The notes under the pieces are model-generated. The model made no database searches, had not been told where the DNA came from, and saw only the letters and a program-made list of their open reading frames with translations. Shown here piece after piece: positions 1 through 11,975 of a stretch of 64,000 nucleotides of DNA. Each line of letters opens with the position of its first letter. Positions within the stretch are counted from its first letter, which is position 1. Source of the stretch: Formicarius rufipectus (Eukaryota; Chordata; Aves; Passeriformes; Formicariidae); NCBI GenBank assembly GCA_013399695.1, contig VXAU01002309.1, forward strand, positions 778,847-842,846, given 5' to 3'. Made by a program: the position numbers and the translations under genes.

Positions 1-503
1 TCAATATATTTCACAACATGAAATGAATTTTCATTACATATTGCTGGTAGTGTATCATTCTGCAAGAACCTGCAATGACCTGACTTAAATTTTTCACGCT
101 CAGGAGCAATTTCTCCATTAGCCAAGCTGCATAGGGGCTGGGGGTGGAAAATTCCTGCTGCTGTGAGGCTGAAAACAGTGTGTCATAGTGCACAAGACCC
201 ATCAGACTAAGAAAAGGCAATGCTTTAGTCTAATTTCCACCTCTTTAAGGGCTGTCTGCTAAAGCATGAACACAGTCTAAAATCTGCAACAATATTTACT
301 ACATCTTCATTAAAATATTGGGTTTTTTACCCAACAGGATGAAATATCTGACACAGGCAGGGTAAAATTCTTCAAACATTTTTTATATTCTGACTTTATG
401 CATGTCAGTCTTTGTTTTAACCCAGACTTATCAAGAGAAGCTCATCAAATTCACAGATGAGAGTACACTAGTCCCCGCTCTTTAGATCACAAGATGAAAA
501 GCT
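1..503. other. Unique non-coding DNA
   Basis: AT-rich sequence at the window edge. I see no recognisable gene, repeat family or RNA. The only open frame is 69 codons, on the minus strand, and resembles nothing I know. Confidence 0.7.
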
Positions 504-625
504 AGAATCATAGAACTATAGAATGGAGTGGGTACTTTTTTTCCTAATATCTAATCTAAACCTACCTTTTATCAGTTTTAAACTATTCCTCTTTGTCCTA
601 TCACTACATACCTTTGCATAAGGAG
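504..625 (-). mobile_element. CR1 LINE 3'-end relic (antisense)
   Basis: The plus strand opens with the complement of the CR1 tail (agaatcatagaactatagaa). After a diverged gap it continues with the antisense 3' UTR blocks 'cctaatatctaatctaaacc' and 'ttcctctttgtcctatcact', which are standard for avian CR1 read backwards. It is a short, decayed, 5'-truncated copy with internal loss: the stretch between the tail and the 'cctaatat' block is only a few bases here. The right edge is approximate because similarity fades after 'catacctttgc'. An old insertion with no coding capacity. Confidence 0.8.
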
Positions 626-3600
626 AGTTGAGGACATGTTCTACTTTAAAAAAAACCTCAAAATTATGCCGGGTAATTCTTTGTCCACACAAGCACAACA
701 GGATTCAGACTTTTTTTTTAGTGTGAAGTCTGAAACGGCCAGGAAGCAGGGAAAAAAATTCAAAAATATCAGTAGGTTTTTGGGCTGGGTGTGCAATCAA
801 AATAAGGAATAATACACCAGAGAACTCTGTGTACAGGCTACAGGCAATCCTTGTGCAGAACTACTAAGGAAATAACTCCTTTAATACCTAGGATTAAATC
901 TGAAATGACTGTTTTCCCCTACTTGTTGTGTTTTGTCATTCGATGGGCTGAGAGCACCTCTTTTGCTAAGTTCATATAATTTCCAACAGAACAGAGTACT
1001 CAGCAAACACAAGGTCTCCGGACACTATTGGAATAATACAGAAAAAGGTACTTTAACATTGCTCTTTAGAGACCTGATAGTCTTCTGTTTAGCTGCTATT
1101 ATTTTGCAATCACAGTTTGAAACACAGCTTGTCACCACACTTTACAACCGTGAATGTTGGTCTTATAGTTAATGTGGCTATAGAGATACAGGTTTAGCTC
1201 TTGGCTCAAGCACAGGCTTCAGCTGTTCAATGAATCTCTGTGTGCTGCAGCCTCTAATTGGTAAAAATCAGATAATAATTTCTTCCCTCACTGTGTGACA
1301 GACCCCTCTCTCTGACAGTGCCATCAGAATGCTCCACAGTCCCCTGATTACAGAAAAGATCATTATATCTTGTTAAGCATGCAATTTAAAAAATAAGAAA
1401 AAAGGCACAGAGAATGCTTTCCAAGGTCATCATTACCTGTCTTACTTTCCCTTTTTATTTTTCAGTAGCAGCTATGCTGCAGGGTGAATGTCCCCTCTTT
1501 CTGCCTATTTTCTTCCGTGAACAGTCAGAAACAAAACCATTTTTGAAGGAATAGCACTTTCCTAAGAGAATTGTGGTGTATTAATAGAATATCAAAATGA
1601 TTTTCCTTCAGACCCAGAGGACACTTTGTGCTATGTCACCGAGTGTGCACAGATATTCCTCTTAACCATGTTTTCTTATCTTCATCAAAAGTAATTCCTT
1701 CCTCATAACAATGCAAATGACTGTAAAGTTATTAAATCCTAAAAACTATAACACTTTTGTGCAAATTAAGGCATGGTGTTTGTAATACATCTTTGCAGAT
1801 TTTTTTTTTTTTTAAAAATAAGTCTGTGGCAGGCAATGGGTAGGTGCTATGCAATGCCAGCAAAGTATACTACTGATATTTATTAAAACATAAATTCCTT
1901 TTCCATTTTCTGTAGGTTCTTTACTACTCTAATTCCACAGCGCAATTACACTTAAGAAAAAAATACGTCCTTTACCAGTTTTGAGTTTGCTGCCTCTCCA
2001 CTCATTGAATGCTCCCTTGCTGCTGCATGAGCAGTGATGTTCCATATCTATCATCTCTAGATCTTTTATTAGCTACAGACTTGTATTGTATCCCTTTTTA
2101 TTATTCCCTGTTCTAGGGCCAGTGATTCCAATCTTTTCAATTTCATTGACATATGAAAGTTTTTCTGAACCTTTGCTCAGTCCCATCACCCATGAACAAA
2201 CTCCTTCAGTTCTGCCATAACCTCTCAGAGATCACATGGCCAGTACCATATATTGGATTCTGAATGAGTCCTCAGCATTGCTTTACAGACAGCCATCATA
2301 AGGGAATCTGCATTTTTCTCCATCCTGTTCTTTATTTCAGCTGCCTTTAAAATGTTTTTAAAGTGTGAAAGTTTTTTTGCAGTGATGCAAGGGAATTTCT
2401 GAAGTTAGTGCAAGAGTGGGGTGCTTTCCACTAGAGAACTTTTTTCTCCCTGGTAGATGGGTTTGTTAGAGGACTTTCATCTGCAGCCTGCATACCCACA
2501 CCAGGTATAATGAGAGTTCCTGCCAGAAAAGAAATCCTTCATAGTGTTTAAAGTGTTTACAAGCAGCTCACACATTCCTGCTTCTGTACCCAAAACTAAA
2601 ATGCTTTACAAAGCCAGATTAGACTGATAAACTCTTTGTATGACAAGCAAAAGTCAAAAAAGAAAATAAAAGAAAAATTCATAACTATTTGAAAGTGTGT
2701 CATAACTTGCAATTTTTTTAGGGGAAGGTCTTTCCTAAGATACTGCTCTCTGCAGAAGACTCCCCAGATAATATTCTATCTTCAGAAAAGGTTTTTTCCT
2801 GATTACTTATCAGCAACAATTCAAAGTGAACTTAGTGCTACTGAAACACGCCAATTCAACAGATAACAGAAGGTCCTTCAGAGGGACAGAGAAACAAACA
2901 TACACCCATGAGATATTCCAGCTCCAGAGCACTGGCAACGTGGCTTGGTCAAAGGGAACTTTCTCATCTGGAAAGAATTCATCTTCTGCCTAGATTGTAT
3001 ATTTATATGACCCTGATTATTGTGTTATCTAAGTTATTTATAATCTAAAACTGTATCATTGTAGAAAAATGGGGCATTTTAAGACATAAATGCAGTCACA
3101 CATCCCACATAACTACAGCCTTTTTGACAACCACGGCTGCTGCCATGGCACCTTTCTGGGGAAGGCACATGGAAATGCATGGTTTTTCATGTGGAAGACA
3201 TGAAGCAGTTGTTCAGCATCTGAATGGCAAGTATTTGCCCATGCTCTTCTTTATCCTTCCCAAGTGCTGAGCTCGATCCAGGTGGCCATTTGGATTGCAG
3301 CATGCTGGTTATACATCTGGCTTGTCTGCTGCACTTGCCAAGTAACGCACATTAGTTGGACCTTTGCTGTTTTTTCAGTATGTGAATGAGCTTCTTTAAA
3401 ATGGGGAGAAACCATAATCTCATTTCATAAAATCCACCAGGTTTTTAAGCATTAAGCTTAGGGTTATGTTGACTCATTCACTAACAAAGGCTTCCCATCC
3501 TTCAGTCCATTTAATTCTCAAGACATTTTCTACTTCCCTGTAATCTTCTAAATATTTGTTTCCTTTTCCATTTTGTTGGACAATAAGACCAGAATTACTT

Positions 3601-4890
3601 ATCATGCTGAGAATAAAATCCCTACTTCCAGAGAAACAGTTTTACAGTTTCATTTCATTGCCCTGTTCCTTCCTTTGGAGCAGCATGTGTGTCAAAGTTC
3701 AAAAACCCATTCAAGAGGTGTTTCTGCACCTCCCTCAGCCCTCCCAATGGAGCACTCCAGGCAGCTTGGCTAAAGCCAGGTTCTCTCCATGCTGCTTGGG
3801 GCTGCTGTGAAAGACAGCTTTTCCCCAGCACTGTTTATGGGACAGGGCAGCCAGAAACAGCAAGCAGAGCTACCAAGCACTGAAGAAGACAGGGGACATG
3901 CCGAGAAGTGGAAAAGATGACAGTGGACTCATGCAGTTAGATGTAAATATGTTAGTCTGAACTGTGTCCTGGCAGAGAATCTTCAGCTCCAGAGTTTCAG
4001 GCAACTAGGCATGCCACGCAGCAGGAAGAGGTGAAGCTTACCCAAGGCTGAGGTTCAAATGACCCTGAATGAGTGAGACCAAAAGTGCTGGTGACCTCAC
4101 TCTAGCCACAGGTAACAAGGCTGGGGTCCTGTTGTCCGGAGTGGTTTTGATAGGACCAAGTGAGGTTCTCTCAGCCATGGATGGCATCTTCCATCTCTCT
4201 GAGCAGCTGCCTACCTCCAAGTCACAGCAAAGATGGCAGAGGATGATGTGCTTTTACCCTGCAGCTGCTACAATCCATAGTATGGATGACCATGCATTTG
4301 CACTTACGTGACTGACCATACACTGCAACCACTTGGGACACAGGCACATTTTGTTTCCCCACTTCCTGCCACGTTTTGCCACCTTTCTGTGGGGATATTG
4401 ACAGGGGGATGGAGCAAGCAACTGAAGGGTCAAGAGTATCTGAGATGACTTGGTTCATTGATTATTAATTGGTTCACAAATTATAATGCTCAGTCTAGCT
4501 CAAGCCAAAGGCATGGAACAGAGGAATGAAACACACAAGAGATGTCTTCTATTGGTCACAGGAGTCAGACTGTACAAATTTATCCTCAGACATCTATTTT
4601 TAATGGTGATCTGTAAGTCTCTAACTGCTGTGCTGTTAACATCTCACAAGAAATAGTCACTGCTTCATTCACTGAGAGCTCTTACATCACTGGTTGCTGG
4701 TAGATTCCATCAGAGGATGGTTTTCTGGCAATTATGTCAGTCAACTTTCCTCTTTATTTAGGTGTGTTGTTCTGCATTTGATATCAGCTGTTGTGATGTG
4801 ACTTATGAACTGTTTTCTTGAAAACTCTCAATTGACATATTTGCTTGTAGCTTCCAATTTTAATTCACCTGTCTTTCAGACATGTTGCTC
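626..4890. other. Unique non-coding DNA
   Basis: About 4.3 kb with no recognisable gene. A T run lies at 1800-1813. The stretch at 3385-3430 resembles the tail of an ancient MIR/L2-type repeat and is treated as a finding. At 2117-2160 there is a faint likeness to a hAT end, too weak to annotate. Open frames reach only about 97 codons and look like chance frames. Confidence 0.65.
3385..3430 (+). repeat. Possible ancient MIR/L2-type SINE/LINE tail
   Basis: The block 'ttctttaaaatggggagaaa' followed by '..ccataatctcatttcataa' resembles the conserved tail shared by MIR and L2 elements (tctgtaaaatggggataataatac..ctcatag). The match is gapped and short, and no upstream core domain is recognised. 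This is inference from pattern memory only; a profile search would be needed to confirm it. Confidence 0.3.
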
Positions 4891-4944
4891 TTTTTTGGGG
4901 GTTTATTTTTGTTTTTGTTTGTTTGTTTGTTTTGTTTTGTTTTA
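4891..4944 (+). repeat. G/T-only low-complexity tract (TTTG/TTTTG)n
   Basis: Fifty-four bases almost entirely of T and G, grading from a T6G5 start through TTTTTG to TTTG and TTTTG units. It is one of several strand-asymmetric T/G or A/C tracts in the window (compare 24819-24865, 29661-29714, 33397-33477 and 46158-46267). Confidence 0.9.
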
Positions 4945-6314
4945 GTAAACTATCAAACAATCAAAGGAAAAGATGAGCCTCTTTGGGGAAACAGCAGCCA
5001 GAATCCCTCTAAAATGTTCAGAAAGATATAGAAGGTGGATCCTGCAAACCTATCAATCAGCTTCCAAAATCCCTCAGCGAGGACTTGGAGGCTGGGGAGG
5101 GTTTACTGAGGATTAGGTGGAAGATGTTATCACAGGCTGGCTAGGTTATGCATTTCCTTCAATTCAATCCCTGCTGTGCACAAAGCCTCAGTGTACTGAA
5201 GAGATGCATGTTCTTTGCTTCCCTTTTGAGCTATGCTCTGGCCAAAAAAGCCTTTATCAGGGGACACATTTGAGTACTGTTGTTCATTAATGATAACTAA
5301 AATGGAATGGGACGGAACCTCTTTTTCATCTTCATTGCCACTGCCATAATTCCCCATGGAATAAAATCTTCTGGGCATTTGCAGCAGTACAACTCTATCC
5401 CTAAAGAGAATTAAAATAAACACTGCCTAAATTTGATAGAAATAATCAGCTGGTTTTTTTTTTCCTTTGATGTCCACAGCCTGCAGTTGCAGAAAGTCTT
5501 AGTAGCCCAGCAATTCTCTGCTTTTTTCTTGAGCATTGCCTGCTTGTCTTTCAGTTATTCCTTATAATGACCAGAGTATCGCAGCCAGTTATCATGGGAG
5601 GGAGCCTGGGTGCTGTTCTTGTGGGAAGCTCACATTCCCTGAAAGTCTTGCTTAATGCAGACTTTCCCTCATACTCAGTACAGGAAGGTTTCTTGCCAGA
5701 CAGTTTTTTAATTTAGAAATGGGACTGTATGAGGAAAAAAGAAACTTTTATTCCCTACTAGGAAACCTCATTCTTCCTCTTCTCCCTCAAACCTGAGATA
5801 CATTAAAGCTGTCATTATATAAACATAAAACAACACTGTAATGAAATTATCTTTTTATTATGTCATGTTACGTATTTTTATTATTGTTATGTCTTTTTAT
5901 TATGTCCTAATATTCTGGTTCAACAGGTTTATAAAACAAGTATGGACTTTGCCAGTCTCCCTAAAGCATAACACCTTCCTTCTGCCAGTTAATGACATTA
6001 CTTAAGTAATCTGTGTTATGACACTGAAGGTCACAGGTTCAAATTCTGCTGATCAGTCGAAGCAAATGTCATTGCAAAAGCTGTGGCTTCTTTTCTTACT
6101 CATTTTTTATCCAAGAATTGACGAGTGAGCCGTGCACACCCCTCTGGCATGGATGCCTCAGCAGGTGCCATTCGTGTTTCAGTGTTGGAAAAATAACCAC
6201 TTATGTAATTCCCATACTGCCAAAAATCCACACCACAGATGAACAACCAAAATACAAGCTGAATTTACTATATGGTCAGATGAGCAGTAAGAAACCAAAT
6301 ACCTACCTAGAGCT
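4945..6314. other. Unique non-coding DNA
   Basis: No gene seen. It contains a 15-bp direct repeat (tctttttattatgtc at 5850-5864 and 5892-5906) and, at 6037-6048, a B-box-like GGTTCAAATTCT within 'ggtcacaggttcaaattctg', which may be part of an old tRNA-derived SINE. The 97-codon minus-strand frame at 5130-5423 is unrecognised. Confidence 0.6.
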
Positions 6315-6370
6315 GGGGGGAAAAAAAAAAAAGAGGGAAAAAAAAGAAAAGAAAAGAACCCCCCCCCAAA
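6315..6370. repeat. Purine-rich low-complexity tract with a C run
   Basis: A G6 run, an A12 run, then AAAAG units, ending in a C9 run at 6359-6367. Slippage-prone simple sequence with no sign of an attached retrotransposon body. Confidence 0.9.
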
Positions 6371-9300
6371 CCATAATTCATAGAGGCTAATTACAGCAGA
6401 GTTGTGCGTTATTTTATCAAAATTATGTTCTAAGTAGAGGTTTAATGACCAGGTGTATATCAAAAATATTTCATTATCTTTTGGTCCATAAACTCTGAAG
6501 GATGCACAGGTAATGAGACAAAAGTTAATCATATGAAGTGAAACACCAAACCCCCTGTTTGCAACTGCTTTCCTTTAATTTGCCTTGTTTCTGCTTCTGA
6601 ACAAGTGTGAATCTGACCATGTGCTCACTGCTGGTGTTAAGTAATAATATGTTACATACTAACAGCTAAAGCATTCTTTGTGTCACTGAATTCCCCCACA
6701 AGATTTGCAGCATAAGCTTCTGAACATTATTAACAGGGAACTCTCTTACCTGGGAAAATATATAGATGTGTTTATATAGTGTTATTTCACTGAAAGATGT
6801 AGAATTACAGCCCAGGTGGACTGTGGCTATCACGGAGTCAATGTCCTAGAGGAGAAGAGGCTCTTGACTGTTCCAGACTGCAGTGAGTGCCAGACTGTGG
6901 TAGCAGGAAGTCCTCTAGGATAGCAGATGCTCCAGTGGTAGGTATCCCCATTTTCCTTTTTTTATTTTTTATTTACCTCTTCTGACTCTCTGCCCTTCTC
7001 TCTTTGCCATGTCAGGAGGATAATAAACCTCTGCAGTGTTGTAACATTTACCTTTACCACGGAACAATTCAGTTTTCCCAGGAAAAAACCAGGGCAGTAC
7101 CTCTACTTGTGCTTCTCAAGACAGGGACAAAAAACAGGAAACACAGTAGAGGAAACAGCATGAAAAGAGAGAAAGATGACCATAATATACCCATTATGTA
7201 GCATCTCTGCAGGAGAGAAAAGAACTGCTCTAAAAAAGGTGTTGTCTGTTCATGTGAGGAAGCTGACACAGAAAACCAGAGGAGATGGTCGCTCTTCTAG
7301 ACAACAGCCTAACTCATTCTCACTCTCTGACTCTCTTGGAAAAAGGAGGTGTATTTCTGGGCTCTGCGGAATGAGTATTTTTAATATGAAGAAGTGAGAT
7401 AGATCAATTCTGTCTCTGTCGACATATATTTTGAACTTAGCTGACAGTCATGGCTGGGGTCAGCACAAGTGAGACCTGGATGCAGTATTATGAAAGACAC
7501 TAAAACTGCTCTAACCACTGAACACACTTTTGCCATGCCACAGATTTCATCAAATGCATGGAAAGTCCCCAAGTTCAACTAGGAAATTGTTCCTTAGATT
7601 CATTAGAAAATTACAGTCAATCAGAGGCTTGAACTCGGCATGGGAAATGCACTCACACTTTGCTCATTCCACAGGCTGAGAAGCAAAGTGCAATGACTGT
7701 ATTATTACTTTAACTTGGCAAACCACTGTAAGAAATCTTGACTATGATTTTTACCAAGATTCCCATTATAGGACTGATGTTCTCATGACCAGAGCAGCTT
7801 TAAGCAATAAGAAGCAATTTTTTTCAGTCAACTCACATGTGACAAAGCTGCCAGATTTCAAACATGTATCTACTTTTTTTTTTTACCCTTCTTTTCTTTT
7901 TCATTTTTCTCTATGTGCAGTTACATGCTATGACCAAAATGTTGAGTAGCAGGATAAAAACAGCATTAGAGGAAAGTGGCAAGGAATAGAATTTGCCATA
8001 ACTGAGCAATTGCAGTATCAAGTTGACTGAAAGTTCACCTGATCTGAGGGGTATATGTTAAAAAAACCCACAAGGAATGGCCATGGCCTTACCTGTTCCT
8101 TTCAGTAGATATAATCCTCCTTATGCATCAGTAACAGAAAACTATGAAAAATATTAGATAAAACAGTCAGAAGAGTGAAAAACTTAGGGAGATGGACAAA
8201 GAAAAGCTGTTGCGGGTGCCAAATGGGGACAGGTGTGAATGTGGCTGAGTAACTGTGCCACTACCAGCCTTGACCAGCTGACATCTCCAAAGTTACTGCA
8301 GAGACTGGTAGAGCTCTCTTAGTGCACTTCTTGGTGACCTTGTCTGCACTGCCATGGAATTTTTTTTTAACCATTGAAAGTCTGGCCTGTTCCATGCGGT
8401 TTTTAATGGCAAGGTGTTTTACGACAGTGCTGTTCTTTGGCCTGCTGCTGATAACAAAGCTTCAAGTTCACAGGTCTGTATAATGAAGCAAACTGGCCAA
8501 AGGTCAGGCTGGCCACATGGGATGCCAGTTGTTTGCAATATGAACTTTATCCATTGTCATGTACTGATGCAAAATATGGTCAGCAATTCAAAATGTGACA
8601 CTTTCTGTTCTGTACCTTCAGAGAGGTCATTTTTCATCCGTGAGAGGAAACCAGAGGAGGATGACAACTACTAAGCTATCTGACAGTCAAAGCAGACTCA
8701 ACCACATCCCCATGAGAATGATTGTCTGCCTGTCATTAATGTTTGCCATTGGTATGTTCTACATTGTGAAGTCAGAAAAAAAAATAAAAAGAAGAACAGG
8801 AAGATACATTAAACTTGTCTGCGTGTGACTGCTTTTTAAAGAATGAGGACCATTTCATTTTGCCTCGAATTAGATGCCTAGGGTGGGATTTATCTTTCCT
8901 AGCTTTATAGAACAGTCAAGTCAATCATCTGTATCTGAGCTAGGCAACTTCAGCTGGCTGCATAGTCAGCTGAGGAGAACGGGAGCTTCCAGAAGGCAAA
9001 TCACTCAGTCTTATTTTAGGCACACGTAACAGCCAAAAGGAGGACTCAATGTCTGCAAGTTTTTCACTAGATCTTGTCTCTGGTTTGGTCCCAGGGACAG
9101 GACATCCATAGTCAGCCAGGGCACGTCTCCAGTAGTCTGGTTCATGCAACCCAAGATGATTTGCAATATGATAGTATGCAGCATGTGGGGCTGACTGGGA
9201 GACCCATTTTAAACGCACACTCCTCATGTAGGTTAAGATGGAAATGCAGACACTCAAAATCTCATCTTTATAAAAGATAAGTCTTTGGACAAGCATAGAG

Positions 9301-11486
9301 TACAGGTTGTACCAGGCCAGATGTTCTCACTTGGTCCTATTGTTCCACTGCCAAGTGTAGGTGCTCCACTTGCTTAGCACAGTCATTGCAGAAATATTTA
9401 TCACTTAATAATTAAAGAGCAGACAAGAATGACCTTTGAGGAAAGAGTATTTCTAACTTTGCCTTCAGTAAACTCCTTTTTTGTGGACATAGAGACAACC
9501 TAATTTGGCACCCATGAACCTTTTGTTCCATATTTTAGTCAGTGTTATTTCTGCTGTAAATAAATAATATTGCTATTTATGTTCTACTTATGGTAGCTGT
9601 AACCAGGATAGGAGAATGGAAATTGAGAAGTGTGGTGCACGTATTCATTCCTGATTTATTTTGATTTAGTTTCTGCCATAATCTAATAATTTTGATGGTG
9701 CCCTGGATGTACTAGACGTATAATTGCAAAGATTGATTGCTGGTTTTGGTCATCTTACAGTAGAACAGAGAGTCCAATACAACAGACAGGGCAGAAGGCA
9801 GAGCATGGTAGTGAAAATGTGAATAGTTGTGTGTCTGAAAGATATTTTCACATTATCTCCAAATTGTTTTATACTCTCTACACAGAGACACACGCCCCCC
9901 TATCCCCCCAAATGACTATTGCTCTGTGATTGTGTTTAGGGGAACTCTTTTTGCAATGTGTAGCTAATCAGTTTCAAGCTGATGAAATTCTCAGTACTAG
10001 GAGGAAATGTAATTAGCGTGGGCATCAAGTCAAGGAAAACTATTCTCGGCATGCCTCCCTACTTTCACAGAAGTTAATGACAGGTTGATTTTCAGTAGTT
10101 CTGCAATCTCTCTTCCTCCACTTAGCCCCTAACATCCCCTGTGAGAAGGCAGGGAGATACCTCGCAGGAGTGGGTGCTGTCTGTGTCAGCAGGTGAGTCC
10201 CCTATGCTGGCAAGAACAGAGTGCGAATACAATGTACTGCAACTTGGAAGAGTTCTCTGGATTTGGCATTTAAAAATAGCAATTAATCTCAGTGAAACTG
10301 AAAGAGAAACTTTCTGCATGTTGATTTGAATCCGTGATTTGGTACCTCATTCTGAAAACTGCCCGCAGGACATTTTCATGGTGCACAGTGTCTCCAAACA
10401 TAGAGTGCAGAATCAGTGTCACACACTCCATGCCAGAACACTTGGAACCTCTTGGGAAGTATTTTGTTCTAACATTATTTAAGATACGGGTTCAATAATG
10501 CCCTTAATGAGAATACCTAAAGTGTACAAAGGGTCAATCACTCTGTAAAGGAACAGGAAACAGTTGCAAAATGCGCAGGGAGGGGCTAATGTTAGCAAAG
10601 TCCAAGGAAATGTGTTGCCTTAAGAAACTGCTGATGTCCTCTGTGACTAATGTATTATTGTTCACAGAGCAGCACAGGTTATAGACTTGCCCATACTGCT
10701 AAATGAGGCATTGAACCAAACACTTCTGTACCTTAAACAAACCTGTCATTTTTCTCCTGAAACTTACACATAAGAACCAGATTCAAGGGAAAACTCATCT
10801 CTGAACTGTAATGTCTGAGAAAGCAGTAAGATATGAAACAGTGAATCAAGGAGAAGAAAGTCTTTCATTTCAGCAGCAAATACATTTTTGTCAGTGCAGG
10901 ATGGTAGTGTTTGAACTGTGAAACTTTGAATTTGCAGCAGTGCTTTTTCACTAAAAATTGCCTGAAGAGGTTTACAATCAAAGTCATACCGGTACAAAGA
11001 CAAGAGTAGCAGTTCCAGTGCAAATAAGTGAAGTGTTGCATGATGCGTGTGTCTGTGTCTGTGTAATACAAATGATTTAAAGAAGTATCTGAGCAATAAA
11101 TGGAAAGAGGCTTAGTGCATGAGAATGCAGAAGTAGCACCCACAATGAGGAAATGAGTGGTGAAACACCCAGGAGGACCAAGATCTGAAGCAAGTAGTCT
11201 GTCTGGACCTCTGAGAAGATGTCAAGCAAAGCAATTAAAAATGCAGTTGGAGAGGAACAAGCATTTAGGTCGCCTCCGGAGGGGACAAGTGGAATCATTT
11301 TTTAATTCAATTACTTATGTAGTAAATATTGACAAGCAGAAATATGAGACTGAGCACCAGGTGAAAGGTCACGACTGAAGAGAGAGGTTTGTGAGTCATC
11401 ATTCAGGTAGTACCTGTAAGAACCAGAGCACATGAGGTCATGAAGAATTGTAAACGTAGAAACTCATAACAGATCCTCATTTTCTT
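6371..11486. other. Unique non-coding DNA
   Basis: About 5 kb without a recognisable gene or repeat. A pyrimidine-rich run lies at 7871-7911. The minus-strand open frame at 8940-9296 (118 codons) has a fairly balanced composition but matches no family I recognise. A possible small exon with a strong acceptor is discussed separately (10126-10192). Confidence 0.6.
10126..10192 (+). other. Possible 67-nt internal exon (weak)
   Basis: A pyrimidine-rich acceptor (ctctcttcctccacttag) precedes 67 nt that are open in two of three frames and end at CAG followed by gtgagt. The length is not a multiple of three. No protein family is recognised, so it could be chance or a non-coding RNA exon. Seen: splice-like signals and open frames. 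Inferred: that it is an exon. Confidence 0.15.
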
Positions 11487-11975
11487 CAGTCCAGTTCTGG
11501 GCCCCTCATTTCAAGAAAGACATTGATGTGCTGGAGCATCTCCAGAGAAGGGCAAAAAAGCTCGTGAAGGATCTAGAGAAGAGCTCCTGAGGGAGCCAGG
11601 GGTGTTTAGTCCGGAGAAAAGGAATTTAAGGAGAGACCTCATCACTCTCTACAAACTACCTGAAAAGAGGTTGTAGTGAGGTGGGTGTCAGACTCTTCTC
11701 CCCAGGAACTAGAGACAGGGAGAGAGGACACTGCCTCAAGCTGCATCAGGGGAGGTTCAGGATGAATGTCAGGAAGATTTTCTTCATGGAAAGAAAGGAT
11801 TGTTAAGCACTGGAATTCGTTGCCCAGGGAGGTGGTGGATTCACCATCCCTGGAAGTGTTCAAGAAACTACTGGATGTGGCACTCAGTGCTATGGCCTAG
11901 TTGACAAGGTGATAGTCAGAGATTGGACTTGATGATCTTAGAGATCTTTTCCAACCTACATTATTCTGTGTGATT
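11487..11975 (+). mobile_element. CR1 LINE 3' end (sense), about 0.5 kb
   Basis: It opens at 'cagtccagttctgggcccc' and continues through the CR1 3' region: 'ctggagcatctccagagaag', 'ttgcccagggaggtggtgga' and 'attggacttgatgatcttag', then 'ccaacctacattattctgtg'. It ends in degenerate ATTCTGTG-type units. This is the usual CR1 state: severely 5'-truncated and lacking the reverse-transcriptase domain. The frame on the opposite strand inside it is a shadow. Divergence is moderate, so it is an old but well-recognisable copy. Confidence 0.95.

Noticed and set aside
2117..2160. 'cagtgattccaatcttttca', like a hAT terminal repeat
   Set aside because: Too short and diverged, with no opposite end or target duplication found.
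8940..9296. 118-codon minus-strand open frame with balanced composition
   Set aside because: No recognised domain, no support for splice sites or a promoter, and no reason beyond length.
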